From Tetrahymena thermophila SB210 (taxonomy: Eukaryota; Ciliophora; Oligohymenophorea; Hymenostomatida; Tetrahymenidae): DNA of 64,000 nucleotides. Location: assembly GCF_000189635.1 (NCBI RefSeq), contig NW_002476336.1:62001-126000 (forward strand), written 5' to 3'. A program made the position numbers and the translations under genes. Under the pieces are notes generated by a model. That model was not told the DNA's origin, searched no databases, and was given only the letters and a program-made list of their open reading frames with translations. Below are positions 48,276-59,978 of the stretch, in pieces. Every line of letters begins with the position of its first letter. Position 1 is the stretch's first letter.

Positions 48276-51200
48276 ATGAATATGACTGAGCATGAGATAA
48301 TATCTACCTTAAAAGAAGTATCATAGCCCAGCAATTTTTATCATGAAAACTCTATTTAACTTAACTTATCATCTCAAAGGTATTTTATTTTTTATAATTG
48401 ATAAAAATTAAGATAAAAATCTATTTTTATTTTTTTGGTAGATAAGAAAATCAATATGAGATTTAAAATGAAGGTGCTATTAATAGAAGAAAGATATTTT
48501 AGAGAGACTAGCAAATCTAAAAAGACAATTTCAAAAAAGATTTTAGATCAATTTCTGTTCAGGATGAATAACCTTCTTTATCAGTACAGCAAAGTTTCTT
48601 AATTGATCCTGAAACTATCTAGCGCTTTGATGAAGCTTAAGATTAGCAAAAGTAGAATTTAAATTATTTGATTGCCAATTTAGAAGATATTAATATTCAG
48701 ACAGATAATTTTACCTTAGAAAGTTAATTTGTGCAGAAAAATGTAACTGAATCAGTTTTCACTCATCAAATATATGAAGATGATTCAAAACAGTCTTGCA
48801 ATTAAAAACCTTAGCATACTCTTTCTAATATTTCCAGACCAAGGAAAACAACTATATTCTATGATTTTTAGTAAATTAAAAGTAAGAAATATGAAGAAAA
48901 TAGCTAAGTAATTATAAAATAACTTAATAAAAATTAACTAGCTTAGTCATAAGAAAAAGGCTAAGTTAGCTTAAATAATTAAGCCAAAAATTATTTTATT
49001 ATTATAACTTTGATGAAAAAATTTGCTAATTATTTAATGAGAAAAACTTATTTTCGTAATATTTCACATCTAAGATAAAGACATTATTAAATGCTTGATG
49101 ATTATGCAATAGATATAAATAGTTTAAATTTCAATAATGAAGAAGATAAATAAAAATCTAATTATAGATAGCAGTACCTATCTAATAAAAGTGATATTTA
49201 TCAAAACAAAATGATTAAATATATAAAGCAGATTATCTTTTCTATTCTATAATTAAATTAAAATTGGATTATTTTACCAAATTCTATTTGGTTTATTATG
49301 TGGGAGATATTATTCTTGATTAATTTTTTGATTCAACTTTGGGTTGTTCCTGTTACTGGCTGTTTTAATGTAAATAAATTTCTTAGTCTATACTATTATC
49401 TCTAATTAATTACTATTTTTTCATTTTTAATTGATATTTTTATTGGGTTTTGCACTGGATTTTATGAATTTGGATAAGTGGTTATAGACAAAAAGCGTGT
49501 TGTAAACTTTTATTTACAAAAAAAGTTCTTAGTTGATTTTGTATGCACCCTTATTTTAATGATAAATATACACTATGGGATTTTTTGTCTTGATTATTTT
49601 GCAATATTATTAAGATTCTAACAGGTATGATTTGATTTTAGTGATTTTTATTTACTTAATTTTTAAACTAATAAATAGATTTCTTAAAAAATCTAAAGAA
49701 TTAATGAACACTTTCGCTTTTACAATAGATTTCCAATTACTTATGAATTGGTATAGCTAGTTTCTATGTTGTTAATAATTGCTCATTTGTTTGGCTGTGG
49801 ATTTTATTACATAGGAGATAATTTATAAGGAAGTTATATAAACTAATAAAGATAAACTAACTGGGTTGAAGCTAATAATTTAAAGGATTAAGATCTATTT
49901 ACAAAATATTTAACTACTCTTTACTACTGTGTGATTACTATGATAACTGTTGGTTATGGAGATATTACCCCAATCAGTATTTATGAAAAAGCCTATGTAA
50001 TCGGTATGGCATTGATATCTTGTGGTGTATTTGCATATTCAGTTAATACAGTCGGAAATATCTTTTCAAAATTAAGAGAATAAAATGTCAGCTATTAGAA
50101 AGAATAATTTGAACTAATTAATTACATGGAATTTCGAAACATTAAAAAGTAAACCTAAATGAAAATACTCAAATATTTAGAGTATATCAAAAAAGGAAAA
50201 GATGAAAACAAATATTAAGGTAAAAATAAATTAATATTCAACAAATACTATCTAATTTGGTATTAAATTATAAATTTTAATAAAAAGCTATGGAAATATT
50301 ATCACAATTCCCTTAAAATTTAAGAGAGGAAGTTTAAAGAGAGTATTTTTATAAAATTCTGAAAGGGGATTCATTTTTAGCCAAGCAGTTTAGTGAAAAA
50401 TTTTTAATTTAGCTAAGCTTGAAAATGAAAGAAAAAACTTATGGTCCTTGGGAAAAACTAGTTAGCAGAGGCTCACTTATAGATAATCTTTATTTTATCA
50501 TCAAAGGATAAATTGCATACAGCTCTGATAATAGAGAAAATAATAAATTCATTGTTGATATACCAGTAATTTTTAAATAATATTTAAATTTTAAAATTTT
50601 ATTTTTGGTAATAATTAGTTTAACATAACTATGATTGACTTTAGACTATTTGCATCTCGCAAAATCCCACATATTTCTGTGTCATGCAAATCAGTAACTC
50701 AAGTAGCTAGCATCTCATACTCAGATTTTGTAGAAATAATTAAATAGCATGCTCTAGATTATGTAAAATTCTAAAATTATTTGCTTGTTTTTTAAGCTTA
50801 AAATTTTATTTGAAAATGAATTAAATAATTGCAAAAGGAAAAATTTTGTTTCTTAAAAGACCAATATCTAAATGATAGGAGATATGATTATCCTTGCTTG
50901 AGTTGCTCTTTTTATGGGCACAGCATTACGGACTGTCCTTAGCTTCACTATAAAATTGAAAGTAGCTAATATTTCTATAAAAAAACCTTACCTTCAACTC
51001 AAATCAGATAAAACTTTTAAAGATTGGAAAAAAAAAGCCTTAACTCAATAATATATAAGGCCCTTATAAGCAAGTGTCTCAAGAGTTTAAGATTGTAAAA
51101 ATTATCTGAAAAATATGAATCCTTTAAGAATATTAAAATTTTAGATGAAATTGAAAAATATGAAGATGATAAATTATTTTTTTTTAATTTCCCTAAGATT

Positions 51201-52412
51201 ATACAAAATAAATATTTGAGAAAAAAGTCAGTTACTTCTAAATCTTAATATAGCTAGAGTAAATCTGAAGGCAATGAATTAGATGAAACATCAGAATGTT
51301 CTTATGATAATACAGAGACATAGGTCAAGTTTCCTTCTGTTTTATCTTAAGAAAAGATTATTTAAATGCAAAAAAGCTAATATAATAATATTAACATTCC
51401 CTCACATGATAACAATTATTCTGAAAGTTTAATACCCTAAATCTTTAATAATGCAAATATTAGATTATAAGACTCTATAGAATTATCAAATATGAATTTA
51501 AAAGACGCTCATTTCGAATTAAGAGAATAAGCAATAAGTGAAATCTAAGAAAAAGAGACGGAAACCGTAAATAATACAATGACTTATACAGAAAATAACA
51601 ATAAAATAACTTCATCCACAATAATTAGTAACGATCCATATTTATAAATTATTGTTAACTAAAACTAAAATACAAATGCAAGTAAAAGTGCTTTTTAGAA
51701 TGAAGCAAATGAAGAAAAGTTTTAAGGTCAATATACAGAAATTAAAAGAAGAAAAGTTTCTAGAGATTCAAGTTTAAATTTCTAGACTGTACAAAAGTAA
51801 ATAAAACATGACATATTAGAAAGTAAATTAATGAAATTTTTGATATTTTTTGATTAAATATATATTTATTTTAACTATTATAATTTTATACATTTATTTA
51901 TTTACTTAAAAATATTGAAAGGTATGAAACAAATGTAAGACTTATTGGTTTCTTTAATTAATGATCGTAACAAAAAAAAAAGATTTACAAAAAATAAGTT
52001 TTCCATAAATATTTAAAACTAAAGAAAGAATGCTCTTCTATCTTCACCAAATATAGTCCCTCAATAAGAAGATATTGATGAAGAATAATTAACCTAATTT
52101 TTTAAAAATAATGTTGCTTTCAACAAAGATATTCCTGAAAACGATAATTAAATTTTTTAAAATATTCATTTATTAGGTAAATTAAATTTTAAATTTGATC
52201 AAATGAAAGAATTTTAAATCTATTATCCGAAAAATAATTTTGGTAATGTTATTAAAGCTTACAAAAAAATTCAAAATTAAAAATACACAAAACATAAAGT
52301 TAAAAGAAATAAAGCTAATACAGAATTTAATACTCCATAAAACTAATAACAAAATGATATATTTAAAAAAATATAGAATTTAGATTAAAATAGTAATATT
52401 ACTAAAAATTGA
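48276..52412 (+). CDS. Voltage-gated-type potassium channel with cyclic-nucleotide-binding domain
   Basis: Seven exons (48276-48379, 48442-49624, 49679-50219, 50288-50565, 50619-50762, 50838-51822, 51922-52412) join in phase to 1241 codons. The soluble N-terminus spans about 320 residues. Hydrophobic S1-S5 segments follow (SIWFIMWEILFLINFLIQLW first). The pore TMITVGYGDITP has the potassium filter near residues 518-523, followed by S6. A C-linker and a cNMP-binding domain cover about 615-745 (YFIIKGQIAYSS; VASISYSDFVEIIKQHALDY). Right after it is CLSCSFYGHSITDC (Cys770, Cys773, His778, Cys783), a CX2CX4HX4C zinc-knuckle spacing. The long tail is Asn/Ser/Gln-rich and ends with FDQMKEFQIYYPKNN. 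It is expected in the plasma or ciliary membrane. S4 charge is modest, so voltage sensitivity is uncertain. Confidence 0.9.
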
Positions 52413-53189
52413 TAAATCATTATTTGCAATAGGCTCTTAATTATATTATCTTGTAGTAAATATAGATTTTTATTTTCTTATTTAAAAAAATCAACAAAAA
52501 TACATTATATATATGGCAAAATATTTAATCTTTACATATCTATCTTGTAATGAAAGCTGACTCAATGGTTATAAAAAAAAAATTATAAAAGAAAAATGTC
52601 TAAAAAGATAATATGTTATTAGATTTTTGTATGAATGATAGCTTAACTACTAATTTAATTTATATTTGATTAAAATTTTTAAAATAACTAAATTTATCAT
52701 TTAATTTATAAACTAATAAAAAAGAGTTAATCAATCAATAAGTTTGTAAAACTCCATTATATCATAATTCATTTTTAAAAAAATATTTTTTAATTTTTCT
52801 TAAAATTTAAAAAAAGCTGTCAAAAAATGATTTTTATTTATTTAATCACTTTAATTTTTGTTTTCAAAGTGATGATTGAATTATTATGCTGATATTTTTC
52901 TAAAAAGATATATATTTACTTACAAGCATAAGTACTTATTGTAAATTCAAACAAAAGTTATTGTAAAAAAATAGAGTTTATATTTTGTATTTATGAAAAA
53001 AAGAAGTTTTAGCAGACGAATTGACAGATTTTAACAATAATACACTAAAATTATAAAAGAAGACCATTTAGATGCATTAAATATAAAACACAATTAAAAG
53101 CTATATTTTTATAATTTTTACAATATTTCATTTTAATAATTTTGAAAAATCAAAAATTAATCAAATATATAGAAAGGAGAATCAAAGGT
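52413..53189. other. AT-rich intergenic region
   Basis: Between two same-strand genes. No feature recognised. Confidence 0.5.
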
Positions 53190-53648
53190 ATGAGCGATTT
53201 TAAAAAAGTAGAAAACAAAAAAAAGAGGAGAAATGAATAAACTAACAACCCAAAAAATACTGAAGATTAGGAACTTAGAAATTACATTGTAAAGAAACTC
53301 AAAATGAACTCAGAAGAAAAAGAAAATGTTGATATTGTCTAATAAAAAGAGTAGCAACTTGGTATAATTAATGTGACTAATAATGGTAAGTCAAAAATAA
53401 AAAAGTTAGTATCTTAAGGTATGAATGAATTAAATACATTAAAAAAAGTAACAATGTAAGCAAAAGATAAATCAATTAGTAAACTTATAAGTGTAATAGA
53501 AATAATAAAATAAACTTTAGGTAAATCAAATATAATATAATAAAATCACATTTATAACATGCAAGATTAATAATGCAAAAAGTAGGCTTGCATGAAAATA
53601 AGTTTAATTTATAATCCTGATAAAGGAATAGAGGTTGCTCAAAACTGA
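53190..53648 (+). CDS. Alba-family nucleic-acid-binding protein
   Basis: A single exon of 152 codons. The N-terminus is very basic (FKKVENKKKRRNEQ). From about residue 60 the Alba/Rpp20-25 fold is visible: GIINVTNNGKSKIKKLVSQG (first strand and helix), KKVTMQAKDKSISKLISV (the second strand and the loop that contacts nucleic acid), VIEIIKQTLGKSNIIQ, and CMKISLIYNPDKG as the last strand. Alba-like proteins bind RNA or DNA; eukaryotic members act in RNase P/MRP or as translation regulators. Size and basic extension leave both open. No neighbour helps. Confidence 0.78.
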
Positions 53649-54205
53649 AATATTTAAATTTTTTAGTAAATTCGTTCATGAATTGGAGGAATGAATGAAT
53701 GAATGATACTAACATTAATTAATTTTTGTTCATATCATATAAATTTATATTTAATTTTGAGTATTATTCTTTATTTATTATATTTATTCTAATACAAATC
53801 TACTTTACTTTGAGATAATTGGTATTAATATAATTCAATCAATATTACATTCTGATAACCTACCTGCATTTGTAGCTAATAGTTTTAAGCAATCAATTTT
53901 TTATCATAAAAACTGCTTTGTAAATTTATAAAATGAATGACTATTTCTAATATATAATTTTTAAATAAAACAAATATAATAAATACCCTTTTGTTTAAGA
54001 AGATTTAGTTTTATAAAAAATAATATAATATAAAATAATAAATATAATTTAAGCTAAAGCTTTTTATAAAATAATTAACTAATTTAATAAATAGTTATTT
54101 TGTTTAGAGTTTGGATTGATTTGTAGGTCTAAAATTTTAGTCAAACTATAGAAAATATAATATTATTATTAACTTTTAGGTTTTATTACAGTTGGAATCA
54201 ATCTA
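53649..54205. other. AT-rich spacer between convergent genes
   Basis: It contains a GAAT microsatellite (about 53688-53704). Its right edge enters a transposon-like relic beginning at 54187. Confidence 0.5.
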
Positions 54206-54357
54206 TCAACTTTTTGAATTTATTTGTTAAAGTATTAAATTCTTTTAGGTTAAAGATTTTTTTTTAATTGGCAATATTCTTTGTTAAGTAATTCCCTCAA
54301 GCTATTTTAAGGCTTTGCTAGTAAACTTGGATTATCCAAGTTGAGGGGTTGACTGTA
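54187..54357. mobile_element. Possible second pogo/Tigger-like relic, overlapping a coding end
   Basis: The left end reads TACAGTTGGAATCAATCTAT and the reverse complement of the right end TACAGTCAACCCCTCAACTT; TACAGT is shared and both ends start at TA. The right end resembles pogo/Tigger termini, and the left shares TACAGTTG with the element at 4556. Length (171 bp) is close to that element (158 bp). Similarity between the two ends fades after eight bases, so this could be coincidence. If real, it supplies the last 50 codons and the stop of the minus-strand gene 54206-56566. Confidence 0.32.
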
Positions 54358-56566
54358 CTGACTAGCTAATAGTTTCTTATTTTTTTCTTAAAATACTTTT
54401 AATAGGGCTTTAGAGCTCAGGAAGAGCTTGCATTGAACTAAATTTATTATTACTGTTGAGTATATCATCATAATTATTAAAATTTTAAATATTTATTTCT
54501 TCTAATCCTTTAAATCTAACTTTCTTGTCAACACAGAACATTTAAATTTTTTTTTTTACTTTTTGGTATATGTCTTTTTTACTATGGTCGTTTCCTGATG
54601 AATTTTAATAATTTTTCTTTAATCCTTGAAATTTTTTATTGGTCAAGCTGCTTGACATTCCATACAAATTTCTTTTAAATATTTCATCCTCAGTGTCAAG
54701 ATCATTAGCTATTGAAGTTGAGCTGTCTAAATCTTCTATTTCATTTAATAATTTAAAATTTCTGGTTACCTTGCTGTTAATAGCACTGTCTTCTCCTGTA
54801 ATAGAAGATTATCTGTTATCGAAATTGGAGGGATTAGATTGTTAAAATTTTTGAACATTTTACTAGTTTGATGCTATTTTAGATTTTTCTGTTTCTTCCA
54901 TAGTTTCATCCAGATGTGTTAAGCTGGTGTTTGAATTAGGTTATTATGGACTAAAAAATGATAATATTGAACTATTTTTAAATTTATGTGCTTCATTAGA
55001 AACTCTTAGACTTTTTATGTAATCTATATTAGCCTACAAGTTAATATTATTTTTTTAATTTTCTGGATAACTCTTTTTTTCTGATTTCTCAGCTATTTTA
55101 TCATCCTCAACTATTTCTGGTTCTGCTTTTTTATCATGTTATATTTATTAGCTATTATTTGTTATAATATTGACTTTCATATCTTAGTTAACTTTAGGAG
55201 ATATAAGCTAGTGTTGTTGTTTAGGTATTTACCGCAATTCGATTTAAGATTAGCCTTTTTTTTATTAATTCTAAATTAAAGATTTATTGTCCAAGTTACT
55301 TTAAAATCCACTTTTGAAAGTATTTATTTTGAAATTAGATTATGATTAATTTAGAGAGTTTTTCGTTTCACTTGAAAATTTTTCACTGGTCATTGTTAAA
55401 CGTGCACTATTAATCACTTTTTAGTTCTAAGGAGACTAAAATATTTTTTCTTACTTTTATGTGCTACTTAAGGATATAATTGGAGTACTTTGAGTAGGTT
55501 AATTTTAAGCAGCTGGAAGAAACTATTGTGATAAATTTGACAAATTAGTTTATGAAGTACGCACCATGATATTCTTCTCTTATCTAATTTACAACCCTTT
55601 AGACTTAAAATTTTGCATATAGTAGTGATATTTCGAGAAAGCATTGTTTAAAATGAGGCTTCTTATTTTTTAGTTTTTATTGTTCATTAATGCTTCTTTA
55701 TCAATAGCATATATAACTGTATTAGGTGATATTGAACGGCAAGAAAATACTCTTAAATTTGAGGATCCAGTACAATCTTCATGTCCAAATAAATCACCTT
55801 ATTTTATAGATATCGAGGGGCTCTTTTAATAATCACTTTCTTAGGTATCTGCTTGATCTATATACACTTCACAAAATCCTTATCTTAATAAATAAAAGTA
55901 TGATATCTTTTCATTCCTCTTGAAAATATCCTCAAACGAACAAATAGAATGCTCAACAAATTAAGGTGCTATATCATTAGCTATTTCATTTTTTTCAACC
56001 AGAGGTAAAATTTTATTTAGACATTCAGTAATAAAAGTATTTCTAGTTAAAATTAATTCGAAGCATTTTTGATAATGGTTACTCAAACATGTAAAGACAT
56101 TCAGTTCATCTATAGCGATTATTACTGATCTTGTATACTATAATTCGCCAAAGCCATCTCCGGGTTTTAGTATAAGTTGATTTTTGTAATAATCTTTTGA
56201 TGGACAATCTTCATCTTCTTCATCTAAACGAAAGTTACCTTTTTTAATTTTTTTTACAACCCTTTCTATGTAGTTGTTAAATAAAAGCTGACTGCTTTCC
56301 CTCTTAGGAGTTACAACAAGAGCTCTTCCCTAAATTATATAAAACTGCTTTGGAGGACTTATAGTATAAATAATTTTTCCAATTTAGAAAGTTTCATATC
56401 TTAGGAATTAGCTATAGTTTCTAGTGTAAAGATCTAAGTTAGTATTTGTTTTTTCATATGGACGAAAGTAGCTATTTTTGCGTAAAAATTAGCTTAGTTA
56501 TGTTTATGATTCTTTTATCTTATTAGCCTTACCTATCTCTAAACATTTTGTATAAAATTCATCCAT
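54206..56566 (-). CDS. Protein with tandem cyclic-nucleotide-binding domains
   Basis: A single exon of 786 codons from ATG 56566 (first Met after an in-frame TGA) to TGA 54206-54208. Domain 1, about residues 50-175, has FYIIQGRALVVT and LILKPGDGFGELQYTRSV, the glycine-rich turn and phosphate-binding-cassette position. Domain 2, about residues 195-295, has SYFYLLRQGFCEVYI and KQGDLFGHEDCTGSSNLRVF, where the usual Glu-Leu and Arg of the cassette are less clear, so it may not bind nucleotide. The last 480 residues are Ser/Asn/Gln-rich and disordered. There is no kinase or membrane segment, so it resembles a regulatory-subunit-like or scaffold CNBD protein. The final 50 codons lie within the possible transposon relic at 54187-54357. 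Confidence 0.82.
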
Positions 56567-57303
56567 GATCAATAAATCTTTTAAAATATTTTCTCAATAG
56601 TTTTATATTTTTGGTAATGCTATTCTTACAAAACTATTAAAATTTTAGCAATTTTTATCAAACGCCAGTATTTTATACAAATTTTAGGATTTTTTATTTA
56701 TTAATTACTTGAATCTAAGTTAATTAAATTGTTTGCCTTATATTAGCCAATCACTGAATAAAAACACTAAATTTTACTGTCTTTACATCAAAAAATTATA
56801 TTGGGTTTAATATTTAGATAATGTTATATAATTAACAAATTATCTTCTTAAGCTTTTCAATATTTTTATATTTGAAAAAAAAATTATCTTTCTTTCTTTA
56901 ATTAATGAAGCCTTTTTCTATTCTTCTTTGTTCAATACAGTCTCTCAAAAAAAATAATACTCAATTAAATAAAGTATCTATGATATCAAAATTAATGGAA
57001 TATAAAATTAATTTATTTTAACACTTAAATCTAAACGAAAAGCAAAATATTATTTTTATTATTTACTTTGTAAAAATAAATAGAAAAGATATAAAATGTT
57101 AATTAAATGACAAATATACTTAATAATGTAAAGCATAAATGGAAATAAAAAATATATAAGTAGGTAAAAGTGTTTGCTAGTTTGGATATATATAAGTAAA
57201 ATAAACAATTTAATAAAAAAATAACTAATAGAATTTATGCATGAATCAAATTTTAGATAAAGAATATTTTATAATAAATTTTGATCGCTGATTAAAATAA
57301 ATA
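56567..57303. other. AT-rich intergenic region
   Basis: Upstream of the CNBD gene and downstream of the small secreted protein gene. No feature seen. Confidence 0.5.
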
Positions 57304-57745
57304 TCACAAATCCGCTTTATTTATTTTGTCTTAAACTTTTTATTAATTATCTTCTTATTATTAATCATTTTAATTAATTTTAGTATCAGATTCTTTCCTA
57401 TCTTTTTAATTTTCAGAAAAATCCTTCCATTTAGACTCTACGCTATCCATGTCAATCTTTAAGGAAGCTAATTTATCTTCTATACTTCCAATTTTTTCAG
57501 TGTCTAAATCGCTAATATTTATTTTAATGTATAAATTATCATTTTAATATTGAAATTTACTTTGATTCTTCCAAGAGTAGTTTAGTTAGGTCTTCAATTT
57601 CTTTCATCATATCATCCAGATTTTAAAAGTCATTTTTAAATTCTTATTCTATTTGTTTTTCATTTTATGTCTATGTAAAACAAACTTAAAAACAGATTAT
57701 AAATAAAATAGCTGCAACAATTAGCTCTCTTATAAAAGATTTCAT
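57304..57745 (-). CDS. Small secreted coiled-coil protein
   Basis: Exon 1 is 57561-57745 and exon 2 is 57304-57511, with a 49-nt GT-AG intron; they join in phase to 130 codons. Residues 1-27 are a signal peptide (MKSFIRELIVAAILFIICFQ, then VCFTQ). The mature part is an acidic helix (DDMMKEIEDLTKLLLEES, EKIGSIEDKLASLKIDMDS) followed by a Gln/Asp/Lys-rich tail. No cysteines remain after cleavage. It could be a cargo protein of the secretory pathway or of ciliate dense granules, but no family signature is visible. Both exons are short, yet the matched phase and signal peptide make the gene credible. Confidence 0.72.
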
Positions 57746-58280
57746 TTTTATAATAAAAATAATTTCTCTTTTATTTACTATCAAATTTAGAAGTTTTAGT
57801 AAAAAGTGTTATTTAATTACTAAAATTATAGCAAAAGCAATGTCTTGAAAATTAAATAAATCAAATTTTTTAAGATTAAATAATCTTATGTAAATTAATT
57901 TCACAAATAGTTTAATTTTCATCAGAAAAAGTTACAAGTATTCTACTTAATCCTAAAATAAATACTTTTTGAATAAAGATAGATAGCAATAAATGTAAAG
58001 AAATGTAGTTCTTTGTATAAAAAACATATTAATTTTAATATATTTAGAAAGTAATTAGGTAAATTACATGTAAAACAAATCTGTAAAAGCAAATAAATAT
58101 GATTGATATATTTTGGTAAATATGACAAAATTATCGTTCTTGCATGTTTGAGTTATTTACTTATTTTTTATTGTATTTATTTATTGTTTTGTTAAAAATT
58201 AGTGAATTTATTTATTTATTTATATACTTCTCTTACATTGATTATTTCTAAATGACTTTTTCCTAAAATATTATTAGAAT
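57746..58280. other. AT-rich intergenic region
   Basis: Between two minus-strand genes. Only short Ile/Tyr/Phe-rich frames, typical of noncoding AT-rich DNA. Confidence 0.5.
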
Positions 58281-59978
58281 TCATTTCTGTGTATTATTTG
58301 ATGATTGCAAAGAGGATATACCATATGTGCCTGCATATGAAACAGGATTTCCGATATTATTAGTAGTTGTTGTGGTATTTATAGAAGTTAAACCTTTAAT
58401 TGGGCTTGAAGTCAAGTAAGGTGAAGTAGCAGCAGTAGTGATGGATGAAGGATATTGATAGGAATTTGGAGTTGTAGAAGGTGTGTAGCTTGGTATCGAG
58501 CTAGTTACAGAGGTAGTTTGATAACTTGTGCTTGAACCCTACTATTATTATAACTTATGCTTGTTTAAAATTTCTTAAACCATTTTATCCTATTCTAACT
58601 TTTTCTAATTTAACTTGTCTTAATCTTCCTTTGCTTTCTATTCTTTCAAAATGCGTTGTACAATATCATCTATACCTTTTTTACTATCGTCATTTCCTAA
58701 AACTCCTGTGTTTGTTGAAGTAATACCTGTTCCAGTAGTTGTTGTTGTGGTTGTTCCTATAAGTCCAGTATTGCCTCCAGCTGAGTTAGCAGATTTGTGA
58801 TGAGAAGGCATGTAAAGAGCTGGATTGGTTTAATAAGTCATAGTTTGGTTCTTTTGTGAAGTAGTTCCAAGATAATTTGCTGCTGTTGAAGGAGTGCTTA
58901 GTAATCCTGTTATTCCTCCAGTGTTACCAGCTCCTAAAACTCCATAACCGGCAGTGCTATAAAAATCAGGCTATGTTGGGTTATTCTTTGATTTTATATA
59001 GTCAATTTATAATCCAAGAAGAATGTTATTATTGCCAGCATTAGCGCCTGCATTAGATGAAGGCTATAATGCAGTTGGAGCAAATTAATCAGGCTAATCT
59101 TTTTAGAATTCTTTTGCAAATTAGCTTGTTGGTTCTTTTGAGCCTGGGGTGTTTCCTTAGACAGCATTTGGATTATTTTTCTTGTAAATTGAGAATTCAC
59201 GGATGAATTTACTATCTTGCCTTTTAATTCCTCTATCATAAACTTTACGTTTGCTAGAGTCTGTAATAATCATGGTTTAGGTTTGGAAACTACGATCATT
59301 AATAAGATCAAGACTTGTGCTATCTTTCTAAAATTGTTCAACACACTTTTTCACTTTTTCAAGCAAAAGTTTTCTTGTTGTTTCCTATTATTCAGTCAAC
59401 TTGGTATCTTTAATTTTACTCAACTCGTCAAGTCCTTTTACCTACTAGATCTCGTTTGTTGTGATACGCTTTGCAGGTGAGGGATTTTTTTTACGATCAT
59501 TATCAATCCAAGGACTGTATTAATTCATTTTTTCCGATTGCTAGCTACCGTTTCCAGCTTAAGCTTATGTGGCTGCTGAAAAGTTAGAAGGGTTACTTAC
59601 AGTATTTGTTGCTAGTGCTAATGATCCTTCATCTTTGGGGAGACTGTCATTTTTGTTAAGAGGAGATTCTGAACCAAATGAATTACGGCGAGTTATTTTA
59701 CGGGGTGTGTTGGCTTTTTTAGAATTTCTTCTGGAAGATTGACGCTTTAACTTCACGATATTCTCACCTTATTACTAAGATTCTGAAATTACTAACTAAT
59801 GGGCGTAGCAATAAATAGATGAAGGAGTTGCATCCTTTGCTGTTAATTTATCCTTGAATTTAAGCCATTCTTAAATGGCAATACCTTTTGGGTCATGAAT
59901 CGCTGTTAAAACCTTCTCAAAAAATATCTTAAATGATTCTACAACAAAAAAGAAATCACTATTCTAAAGCATATCCAT
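58281..59978 (-). CDS. Ser/Thr/Gly-rich protein with conserved-looking N-terminus
   Basis: A single exon of 565 codons from ATG 59978 to TGA 58281-58283. Residues 1-70 look folded (FKIFFEKVLTAIHDPKGIAI, then QEWLKFKDKLTAKDA and SSIYCYAHQLVISES). A basic Ser/Arg stretch follows (KLKRQSSRRNSKKANTPRK) with several RRNS or RQSS phosphorylation-like sites. The middle has a helical KLTEQQETTRKLLLEKVKKC segment. From about 280 on it is Gly/Ser/Thr/Asn/Tyr low complexity, interrupted by a Gln/Lys/Glu coiled coil (RILKEQKAKEDQDKLNQKKL). Codon use is richer in C and G than in neighbouring unknown genes, as in the proteasome gene, which suggests good expression. No family is recognised. Confidence 0.75.

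Noticed and set aside
53686-53706. GAAT, TATC and TTAG microsatellites at several intergenic places
   Set aside because: They are short simple-sequence runs common in AT-rich genomes, with no sign of function.
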